From Podocnemis expansa (taxonomy: Eukaryota; Chordata; Testudines; Podocnemididae): a stretch of DNA of 64,000 nt. The stretch is taken from contig ML682005.1 in NCBI GenBank assembly GCA_007922195.1, positions 27,639,183 through 27,703,182 of the forward strand. The letters are read 5' to 3'. Below the pieces are notes generated by a model, which saw only the letters and a list, made by a program, of their open reading frames with translations, searched no databases and was not told the origin of the DNA. This document shows, piece by piece, positions 1 through 10,358 of the stretch (position 1 is the stretch's first letter; each line of letters opens with the position of its first letter). A program made the translations under genes and the position numbers.

Positions 1-119
1 TATCGTGTAAAGCCTATGAATGTTTTAAATGCCTTTTCCTGATTGTCCATTTGTGCTTGCCAAGCTAGTGGCTCGTCATTGTTTCTTGGAACAGCCAAGC
101 TAACCATGCTGGCTAGATG

Positions 120-620
120 CATCAGATGCTTTGGCTTGAAATAGACAAGACAGGAAATATTGGAATTACTGAGCCAATGGGGAGAACAGGGTTTGCAAGC
201 ACAGCTACGGAACAGCTGCAGAAATGTTGACATCTATAAGCAGATTGCACAGGAGATGCAGGAGAAGGGGTATAAGAAGGATCAGCAGTGGGTGCCCCAT
301 GAGAAAAAGGAACTGCAGTAGCATATCAAAAGGCCAGGGAGATAAACAGACTTGCCACTTTCATAAAGAGCTGCATAGCATATGCCTCAGAGACCCTACT
401 GCAAACCCACAGACTACATGAACATACCCCTGAAGGCCAGATCAGAGGCCCCAGAGATAAACAGTGAAGAGAATGAGGAGAAAGAGGAAAAAGATGGGGA
501 ATATAATACCTGGGGGTCCAGATATGCTGTGAGCAAAGATCTGTTTGAGAGCCCCACTGCAATCCAATCAGTTCTGGCAGTCAAGCCAATGCAGCGGAAA
601 GAACTTCGAGTAAACATGTA
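120..620 (+). pseudogene. Myb/SANT-like Harbinger accessory ORF, N-terminal part (broken)
   Basis: Reading forward from about 149, one frame gives a peptide of the Myb/SANT-like family that accompanies PIF/Harbinger transposases: the stretch EILELLSQWGEQ followed by QLRNSCRNVDIYKQIAQEM and EKGYKKDQQW matches the helix-turn-helix region of these proteins. In the family this protein binds DNA and helps the transposase enter the nucleus. The frame meets a stop after KKELQ near 320, continues through further stops near 350-380, then opens again from 382 to 621 as an acidic segment (EENEEKEEKDGE), typical of the linker after the SANT domain. Several in-frame stops make it a pseudogene. It appears to continue after an inserted MITE at 1380-2240. 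The family call is from pattern memory, not a search. Confidence 0.6.
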
Positions 621-856
621 ATTGCATTTCCCATTAGACTGATGTACTGATGCTCCCCCGACAACTTAACAGGACACAGCTATTGACTTTTCATTAAATA
701 TACTTACTTATCATAGAAGAGGCAGAGGTATAACAAAGGGTGGTAATGTTGTTACCTGCTTTTCATTACCCTGTAGACTTAGGCAAAGGTGGCCATGCAG
801 AGCAGTTTGTTTATGTAAACAATGATGTTCCTTAAATCCTTCTGAGAGATCTCAAT
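621..856. other. Intervening sequence, no feature recognised
   Basis: AT-rich sequence between the SANT-like N-terminal segment and the inserted MITE. It may be the intron or linker of the Harbinger accessory ORF, but nothing in it supports a specific call. Confidence 0.3.
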
Positions 857-1373
857 GGCTATGTCTACAATGAAGAAGTTAGTTTGAATTAACTTAGTTT
901 GAATTAATTAATTCAAACTAATAATGGTTAATTCAAACTAAGTTAATTTGAACTAACATGGTCCCACTAGGTCCCAAATCGAATTATCAAGTCCTTGGAC
1001 ACAACTTGTTAGTTCAGCTTATGAAGGGGGAACCATAGGAAGTCTGGCAACATGGCACGCAAGAAGGGCCATGCCCCCACTGAATACATAGACGGAGGAA
1101 GGCATCCTGGGATGAAGAAGGTCAAACCGTGTTAATTCAAACCAGCGGTTAGTTCGAATTAACGCGACTCCATTGGGTTAATTTGAACTAATAAGTTTGA
1201 AATTAACCATTACTTCAAAGTTAATCAAGGTTTTAAAACTTTGAAGTAAGTGTTCATTACTTTGAAATAAGGAATTCCTTAGTTCAAAGTAATGAAAGCC
1301 AGCATCACCATGCATTAATTTAATTTGAATAAATCCTCATTAATTCAAACTAAACTGTAAGTGTAGACATACC
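857..1373. mobile_element. AT-rich palindromic MITE with GTCTACA-type ends
   Basis: The left end reads GGCTATGTCTACAATG and the right end AGTGTAGACATACCC, which are inverted copies of each other. The interior consists of alternating direct and inverted copies of AGTTTGAATTAA / TTAATTCAAACT, so most of it can fold back. The same end and the same TTCAAACTAA-type interior recur at 49790-50130. No open frame is present. The end resembles Harbinger-derived MITEs, but the 3-bp target duplication expected for that superfamily could not be fixed. It interrupts the Myb/SANT-like pseudogene. Confidence 0.65.
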
Positions 1374-1379
1374 CAATGA

Positions 1380-2240
1380 AACTTTTGTGGACATTTTCTG
1401 CAATCCTCTCTTGAAGGTTGCTAGAAATGACAGTGTTATTTCTATCTCTGTGGGAGGACAGTTTCCCTTAGCAGTCAGTGAGAAATCTTGCCAGTGCCCT
1501 TGCCATACACAGACTACCAGCATACAAAGCAGCTGGCTTTGGAACTCCAGCAGTAGTTGGGCTCTGTGTACTTCTGTCATCTTCTGGAGTGAGACAGCTG
1601 CTAAAATCACCACAGACAGTGGAAATGATGTCAGAATTCAGTGTAAAAGCATCAATAAGAATGTCTTGTTCAAAACTTTAAGGGAGAAGGAGAAAGGGAG
1701 TTCTGAATCTTAGCTTTTGCTAATGCTTTTGACTATACTGACTTCTGTTTGTTTTATGTGCAGCTGCTACTGTTGCAGCCTTGATGGATTCCTCCTCTAC
1801 ACATGTGGAAGACCTGAGCTGGATAAAGATGATGATTCAGGATGACACATTCAGTGAGATCCTGAAAGCAGAGATGCATCAGATTATAGGCAGAGGGTTG
1901 GAATGGTGAATGTTGCAGACAGCTTGAAGAAAAAAAGAGTGACAGGAGAATAACCCAGGAGCCCCAGACAGAAAAGGAGAGGGAGATACACCAGGACATA
2001 ATAGGACTCTCTGGGCAGCAAGCAGATACTGCAGACTTTTGTGGACCTCCATGTTCAACAGTCTCCAACTCATCTCCCTTTGCAGTAAACTGACAACTCC
2101 ATTACAGAAACTTTGTCCATCACCCCTCAATTTGATTCCATGTGGCATCAGATGTTGTATCACTACTCCTACCACTCCAGAGGAATTCTAAGGTCAACCA
2201 CAGCTTCATGTACACTGATCTGGGAAAGCCATGGTTGCTG
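1380..2240 (+). pseudogene. Myb/SANT-like Harbinger accessory ORF, C-terminal part (broken)
   Basis: After the MITE, a possible 3' splice site (pyrimidine-rich run ending TTTTATGTGCAG near 1764) precedes a segment reading MDSSSTHVEDLSWIKMMIQDD and then ILKAEMHQIIGRGLEW. Further on are FVDLHVQQSPTHLPLQ and ITPQFDSMWHQMLYHYS. These match the C-terminal half of the Harbinger Myb/SANT-like proteins: an acidic MIL/DEMF-like segment, a charged helix, the leucine-rich LQTLVELQVQQ stretch and a low-complexity tail. Stops in the charged helix show it is dead. Its ending at about 2240 abuts a hAT element. The 1380-1760 part is presumably intron; I see no domain in it. Confidence 0.55.
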
Positions 2241-2245
2241 TATGC

Positions 2246-2455
2246 CAGGGGTCTCAAACTCAAATAACCCTGAGGGCCGCATGATGACTAATACCTGGCC
2301 GAATGAGGACGAGTATGCTAGCCTGAGGGCTGCACCACTGAAACCTTTTCATACAACAATATTGCAAATATCAGTAACAATAGTGTCTTTGCGGGCCACA
2401 GAAAATAGCCTTAAGGGCCACATGCGGCCAATGGGCTGCGTGTTCAAGACCCTTG
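2246..2455. mobile_element. Small non-autonomous hAT element (CAGGGGTCTC ends)
   Basis: Left end CAGGGGTCTCAAACTC and right end TCAAGACCCTTG are imperfect inverted repeats. The flanking octamers CTGTATGC (2238-2245) and CCACATGC (2456-2463) agree at 5 of 8 positions, consistent with an aged 8-bp hAT target duplication. The interior (GGGCCGCA, ACCACTGAAACC, GCGGGCCACA) matches a second copy at 24910-25121 along its whole length, which confirms a family of about 210 bp. Confidence 0.8.
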
Positions 2456-3164
2456 CCACATGCATAGGTAGAATAGATATTAATATACTTTTGCCAGATC
2501 TGTAACACTCTGTTTCAGCACCTGGTGTGTGTTCTGATTAGAGTGTGCCCCTTGCAATTAGTGGCACTTGGGGCCAGCGCTGTGAAATGTGCCTTTTAAT
2601 AGAGCAGCTCCCCACCATAGTTATGGTTCTAACTTTTCCCCTTATTAACTTCTGTTCCATTTAATTTATTAATTTTTAATATATTTGCTTTTATATTGCA
2701 CAGATTTTCTTTTGCACTGGTTTTCTTTCTGAAGATATTCTATTATATTGAAAATAATTCATCTTTTCTAGTTCACACATATGCTGCAGAACCAAAAAAA
2801 AAAAAAAGTTCTGAAAGCACCACTTATTGTTAATTCCTTGCAGGCCCCAAAATAGCGATCCACAACGCACTAACTCCCCCTCATGCCCTCAGGGTTTTTT
2901 TTCCTCCCTTTGTGCCTGGAGAGGTGTTAATGGGCCACTTCACCTTGAATGGTCCTTAGAAATATGTGTTAATTACTTATGCTAAACAATCTGTTCCACC
3001 TTGGGTGTAACTTTTCCCAGAATAGAAGAAGAGCTATGTGAAAATTCAAACGCTTGTATCTCTCAAAAGGCAAGATATTATTTCACCCACATTCTCTCTC
3101 TAATATCCCGGTACCAACATGGCTATAACAACACTGCATTCCCTACTTATTGAGAAGATTCAAA
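2456..3164. other. AT-rich sequence without recognisable features
   Basis: Contains a short poly-A run at about 2793-2807 and T-rich stretches. No open frame, inverted end or known repeat was recognised. Confidence 0.4.
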
Positions 3165-3235
3165 GGGGTAGCAGTGTTAGTCTACTTCAGGAAAACAAAG
3201 GAGTCCTGTGGCACTTATTTGTTTACAGTTTCTCA
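3165..3235 (+). repeat. Foldback-family fragment (one end)
   Basis: The string AAAGGGGTAGCAGTGTTAG followed by a GGAGTCCTGTGGCACTT motif is the left end of the dispersed foldback family whose complete palindromic copies lie at 53176-53445 and 59527-59689. Only one arm end is present here. Confidence 0.65.
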
Positions 3236-5180
3236 GAGACCTCCCACACTAGCTAGCAAGAAGCAGGCAAACAAACCCACATTACATGTATATCAATATA
3301 GGTTGTAAGAGGATGGCCCAGTAAAATTTTTATTAATAAAAAAGAAATAGCTTATAGAGTTTTATGCCCATAACATCTACCTGCATTACTATTTCATTAA
3401 TGCATTTTTCCAGCCATCCCTGAGATTATAGGTAGCTGTTAATTAGACCTCCTGCAAATCAGTGATTGTTATGTTTCTAAAGCAGCAAGAATACCATAGG
3501 CCTGTGGGGGGCAATCACTGTTTCTGATTTTTATCAACTTTCAAGAGTAATCAAGTGACAGTTATGAACTCCTGCAACTGCCTTGCTGACTCAGAATTAC
3601 CTACTATGTGTTTTAATAATGTTATGATCCCACTTGCTTCCCAGGGTGCCCAAAACCCTTTACTGAGTTTTCAATGCTTTTTTATTAGATATGTTGGTTT
3701 AGTTTAAGCAATCAGGCACAAATGCCTTTCGCTTTCATGTACACCATAATAAAAGCCATAATGAGCATAGATTTTAAACTGCAGTCAGTAATGAGTATAG
3801 AATGCAAGTTATGGCATAAAACTTTACAGTAGTTAAGATTATTTTTACTCTGGGAATGTTTCATTTCAGAAGTTCAAAAATCCATTGAAATTGACTTTTT
3901 TGGTGTATAGTTTTAACTTTAATGGAGTGCTACATTTTTTTAAAAAGTGGGTATAGAAGCGGTGGGCAGAAATGACATTGGAAGTTGAAAATAAAAAAGT
4001 AAATACCAATTATTTCAGTTTCATACCAGTCATAAAAATATAACACAGCAGATGCTTCTGTGACATTTTTTAAAAGCCGGGTGTTTATTGTGTACATATG
4101 CTCGACATCGAACATAAATTCATTTTCCTCTATTCATCTCAAATTAAGGGAAAAGTCAGGCATCAGCAACTCTGCAGAGAATGACAACAACAACAAGAGC
4201 TGCAAAATGTGCAAAACCAGAACGATTTGAAACAGAAAAGCAAAGAAGTGTTAAATATGAAAGAGACATGGCAGGTAGTAAAAGAAACCACACACAGGCA
4301 AAATAAACCAAGAAGAATATGAAACAAGGATGGAAGAAATTAATCTTAAAAAGAAAATGCTGAAATATGGCTCAAAGCTCTGACATGATTGCAAGAATGA
4401 TGTTCTATTAGGAGAGTTACTGCTTGATGAGCTAAGAGCTATGTGGTAATAGTCACTTATAGACTATTATATAGGCGATGGGTACAAGATATGCCTATGA
4501 TATACAGAAAACAGTGTTCTGTTAAAGGAGTGAGTCTTTGTTTCAGGGTGAGAGAACAGAAATAGTAAACATACAGTTTTGCACCATTCCAATCTTCTTC
4601 AGCAGAGATGGCCTTATTCTTCCCCTCTGCGCTCAAGCACTTGTGCTGCATTCCCAGGGTGCAAACTGCAAAGTGACCCTAAAGATACCTCATTGGCCAG
4701 AGAAGGTTCACCATAAAACAATGGCATCCTTTGGTGGCAGAGCGCTGGCATGCATGATACTATTCCGGCCCTATAACTGGTGTTTGGAGTATCTTTGTAT
4801 CCCAGTGATGCCTGATTGCCATAAACAGCTCCTTGGACAACTGGTAGCTAACACAAATATCTGGGGACTGGAGAAGGGCACAGTTGCCTCAGGATTAGAG
4901 AGGTATGAACAAATGGTAGGCTAAATGAAGGGGGATCAATGATCAGGTGTTCCACCTATTGCCTCTTTTCTAATTCAGTATCATTACAATTCAGTGTGTG
5001 CTTGAGGGACTAAGAATCAGGGTAGAAAAGGAGACTAGGTCCTAGCCCAGTGGATCTTAGATAAAGAAATCTGACCAATGATTCTGAACTAATATCACAT
5101 TTTATTTCAGGACTGGAACTACTGGGAAAATGGCTAAAAGGGACTATCAAAATCCTAAATATTGCTAAAGTTGCAATAAG
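3236..5180. other. Unassigned sequence with one 128-codon open frame
   Basis: Mostly AT-rich. A forward frame of 128 codons runs from 4538 to 4924, but I do not recognise its translation, and it has no neighbours, signal or conserved motif to support it. The stretch 4150-4440 is A-rich with many codon-like AAAGAA runs and several stops, possibly a decayed coding repeat. No terminal repeats were found. Confidence 0.35.
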
Positions 5181-5394
5181 GAAGAGGAAGTTACTTACTT
5201 TTAACCTGGGTTCTTCGAGATGTGTTGCTCCTAACCATTCCATACATAGGTGTGTGTGCGCCGCGTGCACAGCTAGCTGGAGAGTTTTCCTGTAGAGCAC
5301 CCACAGAGTTGGCTGTGGCGCTCCCTGGAGTGGCACCACTGTGGCTTATTATATAATCCACAGCTGACCCACACCTCCTCAGCTCCTTCTCACT
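5181..5394 (+). repeat. DIRS 1 left inverted terminal repeat (3' side of the element)
   Basis: 5209-5394 is the imperfect reverse complement of 10174-10358. Shared blocks include CCATTCCATACATAGG, GCTAGCTGGAGAGTTTTCC and TTATATAATCCACAGC followed by CCTCCTCAG. The outermost bases 5181-5208 have no partner in the right repeat but are matched by the internal complementary region at about 5415-5480, an asymmetry known for DIRS elements. Confidence 0.85.
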
Positions 5395-5525
5395 GCATTC
5401 CAAGTGGGTAGGCGGGAGGTAAGTGGAATGGCCAGGAGCAACACATCTCAAAGAACTCTGGTTACAGGTAAATAACCTCCTCTTCTTCTTCAAGTGATTG
5501 CTCCTGTCCATTCCATACATAGGTG
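5395..5525 (+). repeat. DIRS 1 internal complementary region
   Basis: The first part (about 5420-5480, GGAATGGCCAGGAGCAACAC onward) is the reverse complement of the outer left repeat at 5181-5247. The second part (about 5480-5525, ending TCCATTCCATACATAGG) is the reverse complement of the outer right repeat at 10310-10358. A block matching both outer ends joined together is the signature of the DIRS internal complementary region, which is thought to align the ends for circle formation. Confidence 0.82.
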
Positions 5526-5574
5526 AGTTACTAGCCTTACCTTAGGTGGCAGGTAGGAATGGTGACGCTATGGA

Positions 5575-6750
5575 TCACAGTACTGCTTGACCAACTGCTG
5601 CATCCTCCTGCACCTGTTGGGTGATTGCATAATGTTGCACAAATGTGTCTGCTGATGACCAGGTCACTGCTTTACAGATGTCCACAATTGGCACCTCTGC
5701 CATGAAGGCCGTCACCGATGCTTGGGCCCTGGTGGAGTGAGCTTTAAGCGCAGAAGTGATGACCTTTGCGAACGCATAGCATTCATGGATGCAGAAAACT
5801 ATCCATGATGAGAAGCACTGAGTGGACACCGGTTGGCCCTTCATCCTATCCGCCACTGCCATGAAGAGCTGATGTGATTTGCGAAATGGTTTAGTCCTTT
5901 CAATATAGAAAGCTAGGGCCTACCTCATGTCTAAAGTGTGCAGTCTGCACTCTCTTTCTGAAGCATGTGGCTTTGGAAAGAAAACTGGAAGGACAATTTC
6001 CTGGTTGCAGTGAAACTAGGACGCCACCTTTGGCTGGAATGCTGGGTGTGGATGCAGCTGAACTTTATCCTTGAAAAAGACCATAAATGGCGGTCCTGCC
6101 ATCAAGGCCCAAATCTCTGACAGCCATCTTGTGGAAGTGATGGCCACAAAAAGACCACTTTCCAAGAGAGGTAGAGCAGGGAAAACAAGGCACGAGGCTC
6201 AAAGGGGGTGCCTGTGAGTCTAGATAGCGCTAAGTTTAAATCCCATTGGGCCACAGGCTGTCACACTGGCAGGAATAGTCTATCCAGGCCCTTCAAAAAT
6301 CTCTTAACTATAGGGTCTAAAAAAAGAGGCCCTGCTGGCAACCTTTCATGGGAGGCCAAGAGTGCTGCTAAGTGTACCTTAATTGAAGAAGTTGCAAGGC
6401 TTTGTGATTTCAAGTGCCACAGGTAGTTCAGAACCGCTGGAACTGGTGCTTGGATTGAGTTGAGCTGTTTTGAAGAGGCCCATGACACTAATCTAAGCTG
6501 TTTGGCTCTATATGTGGCCCTAGATAACGACTTTCTGCTACTACACAGAACCTTCTGCACCTTTGCGGAGCACTGCAGTTCCTCACGTGTCAGCCATGGA
6601 GGTTCCAAGCCCGGAGATGCAGAGAGGCCAGATTTGGGTAGACTAGGCAGCTCTGGTCCTGGGTGAGCAAGTCCTGCACCAGGGGTAGCTCTATGGGGGC
6701 CTGGACCGAAAGGTTTAGCAGCGTTGAGAACCAGTGCTGTCTTGGCCAAT
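5575..6750 (-). pseudogene. DIRS 1 tyrosine recombinase (nearly continuous, a few lesions)
   Basis: The minus strand encodes a tyrosine recombinase. The N-terminal SAM-like, core-binding part (about 6261-6700) reads SRATYRAKQLRLVSWA, VLNYLWHLKSQSLATSSIKV and IVKRFLKGLDRL, as in DIRS recombinases. The catalytic part follows: TRWLSEIWAL near 6130 supplies the first arginine, AHSTR at 5728-5743 is the HxxR motif, and FVQHY has its tyrosine codon at 5629-5631, the expected nucleophile. The family joins a circular DNA intermediate to the chromosome without a target duplication. A stop in the LDMR*ALAF segment near 5920 and at least one frame change between 6160 and 6261 break it. It is the best-preserved coding part of this element. 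Confidence 0.82.
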
Positions 6751-6830
6751 ACAGGGCTGTGAAGATGACCCGTGCTCTGTCTTGCTTAATCTTCAGGAGA
6801 ACCTTTTGAATTAAGGGGACTGGTGGGAAG
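6590..6830 (-). pseudogene. DIRS 1 linker between RT and recombinase
   Basis: A minus-strand frame reads FPPVPLIQKVLLKIKQDRA, then ALYWPRQHWFSTLLNL and LVQDLLTQDQ. This is the conserved segment that lies between RNase H and the tyrosine recombinase in DIRS polyproteins. It starts only about 200 bp after the RT catalytic motif at about 7030, so the normal RNase H segment is not there. Confidence 0.75.
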
Positions 6831-6989
6831 GTCTTGAACTGAGAGGTCAGGGAAGGGAGGCTCTCACTGACCTCGAGTCCAGCCACGTCCCTATGAATTA
6901 TGTACCTTGGACTGGAGTTAGGGTTAACTTCTGGAGGCTGATCATCAGACCCAGAGTGTTGAACAGGTCCCGAATCACCCTTAGATGGT

Positions 6990-7590
6990 TGATGACCATC
7001 TTGGCCGATCAACTGCAGACCAGCCAATTGTCCAAATACGGGAATACTTGGACACCCCGACATCTGAGGCAGGCTATGACCACTGCCAGGCATTTTGTAA
7101 AAACTTGGGGGGCCGCCACCAGGCTGAAGGTAAGCCTGTGAACTGATAATGTCTGTCTGACACTATGAACCGGAGAAGCCTCCTGTGTCTGGGGAGGATG
7201 GCAATATGAAAATATGCATCTTGAAGATCGAGGGTGGCATACGAGTCCCCTGGATCCAACGAGGGAATTATTGAGGAAAGGGAAACCATCCAGAAGCGTA
7301 TTTTCTGCAGGAAACAGTTCAGTCCCCGAAGGTCCACAGTGGGGCGAAGGCCTCCCTTCGCTTTGGGGATTAGGAAATAGTGGGAATAAAACCCCTTGCC
7401 TCTCCTGTCTTGAGGGACCTCTTCTATTGCCCCTTTGTCAAGGAGGGACTTCACCTCCTGAAACAGGACTTGCTCATGAGAGGGGTCCCTGAAAAGGGAG
7501 GGGGAGGAAGGGGGGTCCGAAGGGGGCCAGGAAGAAAACTGGAGGGAATAACCCTGCTGGACCATACATAGGATCCAGGAGTCCATTGTT
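6990..7590 (-). pseudogene. DIRS 1 reverse transcriptase (frameshifted)
   Basis: The minus strand from 7586 to 7074 reads a reverse transcriptase: GFYSHYFLIPKAKGGLRPTV, then DLRGLNCFLQKIRF, and the catalytic block A motif YATLDLQDAYFHI at about 7201-7245. The frame is then shifted near 7090-7110. In the next frame the block C equivalent reads VFPYLDNWL at about 7020-7046, so the catalytic YLDD is YLDN here, a damaging change. The enzyme would copy element RNA in the cytoplasm. The domain is short at its C-terminal end and no RNase H follows. Downstream stops (for example in the LTPVQGT*FIG segment) confirm it is dead. Confidence 0.82.
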
Positions 7591-7683
7591 ATATTGGACC
7601 ATGCACGGAAGAAGTGGGAGAGCCAGTTGGCAAATGGAGGGTATGGATCCCATTAAGTTGGTATGACGTCCTTGGGTGCACCT

Positions 7684-9995
7684 TCAAAAGGACTTCTTGG
7701 AGGCCAATGGTTGTTGGGAGGAGCCCTGAGGCTGACCGGAATGGCACTGCTTGCCCTGACGCCCACTCCTATGGGGCTTCCTATCGGGCTCTTGGCAGTG
7801 GTGATATAAGTGGGCAGAAGGCTGCAGCTTAAAGGGGCATCTCTGGGCTGCTGGGGTATGCAAACCCAATGACTTCAGCAGGGCCCTAAAGTCCTTCAAG
7901 GTCTGCAATTTGGGAAAACAAGTCTGGCCCCTCAAAGGGAAGCTCCTGGATAGTATTCTGACCTCCTGTGGGAGCCCCGATGCCTGTAGCCAGGAGCTTC
8001 TCTGCATTGTAATGCCCGATGCCATTGCCCTTGTAGCTACTTCTGCAGCATCCCAGAGCAGACTGCAGCAATACCTTGGTAACCACCTTGCCCTCCTTAA
8101 TAGAGGCTACTAAGTCCAGCTTAGTGTCCTGGTCCAGCTTGTCCTTGAACTTTTCTAGGGAAGACCAGGCATTGAAAGCATGTCTGCTGAGAATAGTCTG
8201 CTGGTTGGCAATCCTCAGCTGGAGGCCCCCCATCAAATATATCTTATGGACAAATAAATCCAGCTTCTTGGCCTTCTTTGATTTGGGTGTGGGCCCTTGA
8301 TGACCTTCCCTCTCCTGCTTGTTGGCCACCATGACCACCAATGAACTCAGAGCAGGATGCATGTAAAAATGTTCATGACCTTTTGATAGAACAAAGTATT
8401 TTCTCTCCATCCTTTTCACAGTCGGGAGAATAGAGGCTAGGGTGTGCCACAAGGTCTTTGTGGTATTTTGAATTGTGCATATTAATGGTAAGGGCACCCT
8501 CGCTGGGCCTTCCGGGGCCAGAATGTCAACCATTGGGTCCTCCTCTTCCACTACTTCTTCTGCTGGTAGGCCTAGGAACCTGGCCACCTGTCTGAGAAGC
8601 TCCTGGTGAGCCCTGGCATTGTCCTGCATGGGTGCTATCTTAGCCCTTGCCACTTGCTCATTCAGAGGGGATGAGGATGATTCCCCTGAGGGTTCTGGAT
8701 CTGTAGCCTCACCAACTAAAGTTGTGGGGGTCACAGATCTCTGGTCCCGAGAGCCATGGAGCCTTCTCCCTGACTCTGCTTCTGAAAGGTCCTCAGCATA
8801 CGGTGGCACGCTCAATGAAAACGAGGGCTGAGGATGGGAACTGGTTATTGACTGGGCCCTGCTGACCCTCGGGACCTTGGTCTTGATGGTAAGCCCAAGG
8901 AGTCAAGAAGGGCCATTGAGACAGTACTGGCCACTGAGGAGGCAACTGAGGGGCTGATGGAGGCCACAGTGCTGGGGCACACCATCTCAAAGAGCTATGT
9001 CTGAACACTGAGGAGGCGCCGTTCAAGACTGATGACAATTCACTCCTTGGTGACTGGGGGGGGGGGGGGGCGGACAGTGCCGTGGTGCGGTGGCGAACAG
9101 TGCCAAGAGCTGTGGTCCCTTGATCCTCCACATGGTGCTGGTGAATGGTGCTGCTCTTCTACCCTTGGGGCACAGCAGTACCAGGATACCCCTGCAGCTG
9201 CCACTACTGCTGGCAGTACAGGGGAACAGTGCTGGGTCGGTGCCGGTGGTTCCCCTTGGGGTCTTCTGGCTTGCTCCCCTGAAGGGTGAGACTCAGCCAG
9301 TGCCAAAGGCTGAGGTGAGACTGGGCAGATCAAGGGGGGTTTGCCCTTCAACGGCCCCAATCTTGTGGGTGCCAGAGATGACAACGGCCCAGGCACAGGT
9401 GGTGCCATCTGGCCCATCAAGTCCTTCACCGCCTCGAAGGCCTCAGGCATGGAGGGAAGTAGAATTTCTTTCTCCAAGATGCCCCATGTCAGTGAGAATA
9501 GAGATGCTGGAGTCAATGGTCCCCGCTCTGGGGCTGGAGTCATTGGTGCTGCAGACTCACAGGCTGGAGGCCTTCTAGATGTTGGACTGCCCAATTTCTC
9601 TGGTCTTCTTGGAGAGTGGGGCTTGTCCAATCTAGGCTTCTTCCGCGGTGCTGGCGATAATGAGCGGTGCTGTCGAAGGTGTTGCTCCTATGCCATTGCC
9701 GATGCTGCATGTCCTTAGATGCCTCCTGAGACTTTGTCAATCTCCCAGAAACTGCCGGAGTGCTGCTTACTGATGGTGCTGTGGAACTTGTCTTGGGGGA
9801 AGGAAAAGGGCAACGGGCTTCTTCCATCATAAAGAGCCTTAGCCGCTGCTCTTTTTCTTTCTGAGTTCGTGGGTGAAAGCTCCTACAGATCTTACACTTC
9901 TCCTTCTGGTGAACCTCACCTAGGCACCTCAGGCAAGAAGTGTGGATTCTCCAAAGGCATAGGCTTCTGGCAGGAGCTGCACATTTTAAAGCCAG
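7684..9995 (-). pseudogene. DIRS 1 Gag-like ORF (multiple frames)
   Basis: The start reads MSGFKMCSSCQKPMP just inside 9995, followed in a different frame by CLRCLGEVHQ, KCKICRSFHPRTQKEKEQR (about 9845-9930): a paired Cys cluster with one frameshift inside it. A Pro/Ser/Thr-rich middle (9040-9830) spans several frames and a G13 run near 9057. The best segment is a 309-codon open frame at 7886-8815 containing KLDLFVHKIYLMGGLQLRIAN and, near its end, LPFEGPDLF. Both are shared with the Gag of element 2 (LDLLVRKAYSSSAFQLRVAN, LPFEGDHLF). The last part (7684-8025) is basic and Ser/Gln-rich. DIRS Gag is the structural protein of the particle. The Cys cluster lies at the N-terminus here, not at the C-terminus as in retroviral Gag. 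Confidence 0.72.
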
Positions 9996-10159
9996 ACATG
10001 CCCCGGCCCTGAGCCTGGGGCGGGCAGAACTACTAAACAGGATAACCCAGTTCTACTCTGACTACACTTAACAGCTACTTAACTATAAAAACAAACACTT
10101 AATAGGTACTCTACTAACTGACAAGAGGGGTCAGCTAGGAAGGCAGAGACAGTCTCCAG

Positions 10160-10358
10160 CTACCGTCAGGGCAGTAAGAAGGAACTGAGGAGGCATCAGT
10201 CGGCTGTGGATTATATAGTGAGCCACGACAGCGCCTCTCCAGGGGGCACCACAGCCGACCCTATGGGTAATCTAGGGGAAAACTCTCCAGCTAGCCATGC
10301 ATACAGCACGTGCACACCTATGTATGGAATGGACAGGAGCAATCACTCGGAGAAGAAC
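10160..10358 (-). repeat. DIRS 1 right inverted terminal repeat (5' side)
   Basis: Reverse complement partner of 5209-5394 (see left repeat). The minus-strand copy begins GTTCTTCTCCGAGTGATTGC at about 10358. It carries a TATA-like motif and leads into the Gag start at 9995. Confidence 0.85.
10209..10220 (-). promoter_or_regulatory. TATA-like motif in DIRS 1 right terminal repeat
   Basis: On the minus strand the repeat reads CACTATATAATCC, about 140 bp inside the element end and 220 bp upstream of the Gag start. It is in the same relative place as the TATATATA in element 2, which suggests the terminal repeat is the element promoter. This is inference from position and sequence only. Confidence 0.4.

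Larger units (their letters stand above)
5181..10358 (-). mobile_element. DIRS-type tyrosine-recombinase retrotransposon, element 1
   Basis: A 5.2-kb element on the minus strand. It runs from a right inverted terminal repeat through a Cys-rich Gag, a Gag core, reverse transcriptase, the pre-recombinase linker and a tyrosine recombinase to a left terminal repeat with an internal complementary region beside it. This order and these terminal structures define DIRS elements. There are no long terminal direct repeats and no integrase. Coding regions carry frameshifts and stops, and RNase H appears deleted. Boundaries come from the extent of inverted similarity; DIRS insertion normally leaves no target duplication, and none is evident here. 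Confidence 0.88.

Noticed and set aside
5395..5525. Internal repeat read as a second nested DIRS end
   Set aside because: It matches both outer ends in inverse order side by side, which fits the internal complementary region better than a nested insertion, and element 2 has the same arrangement.
9032..9718. Forward frames of 85-162 codons
   Set aside because: Antisense shadows of the DIRS 1 Gag Pro/Ser-rich region.
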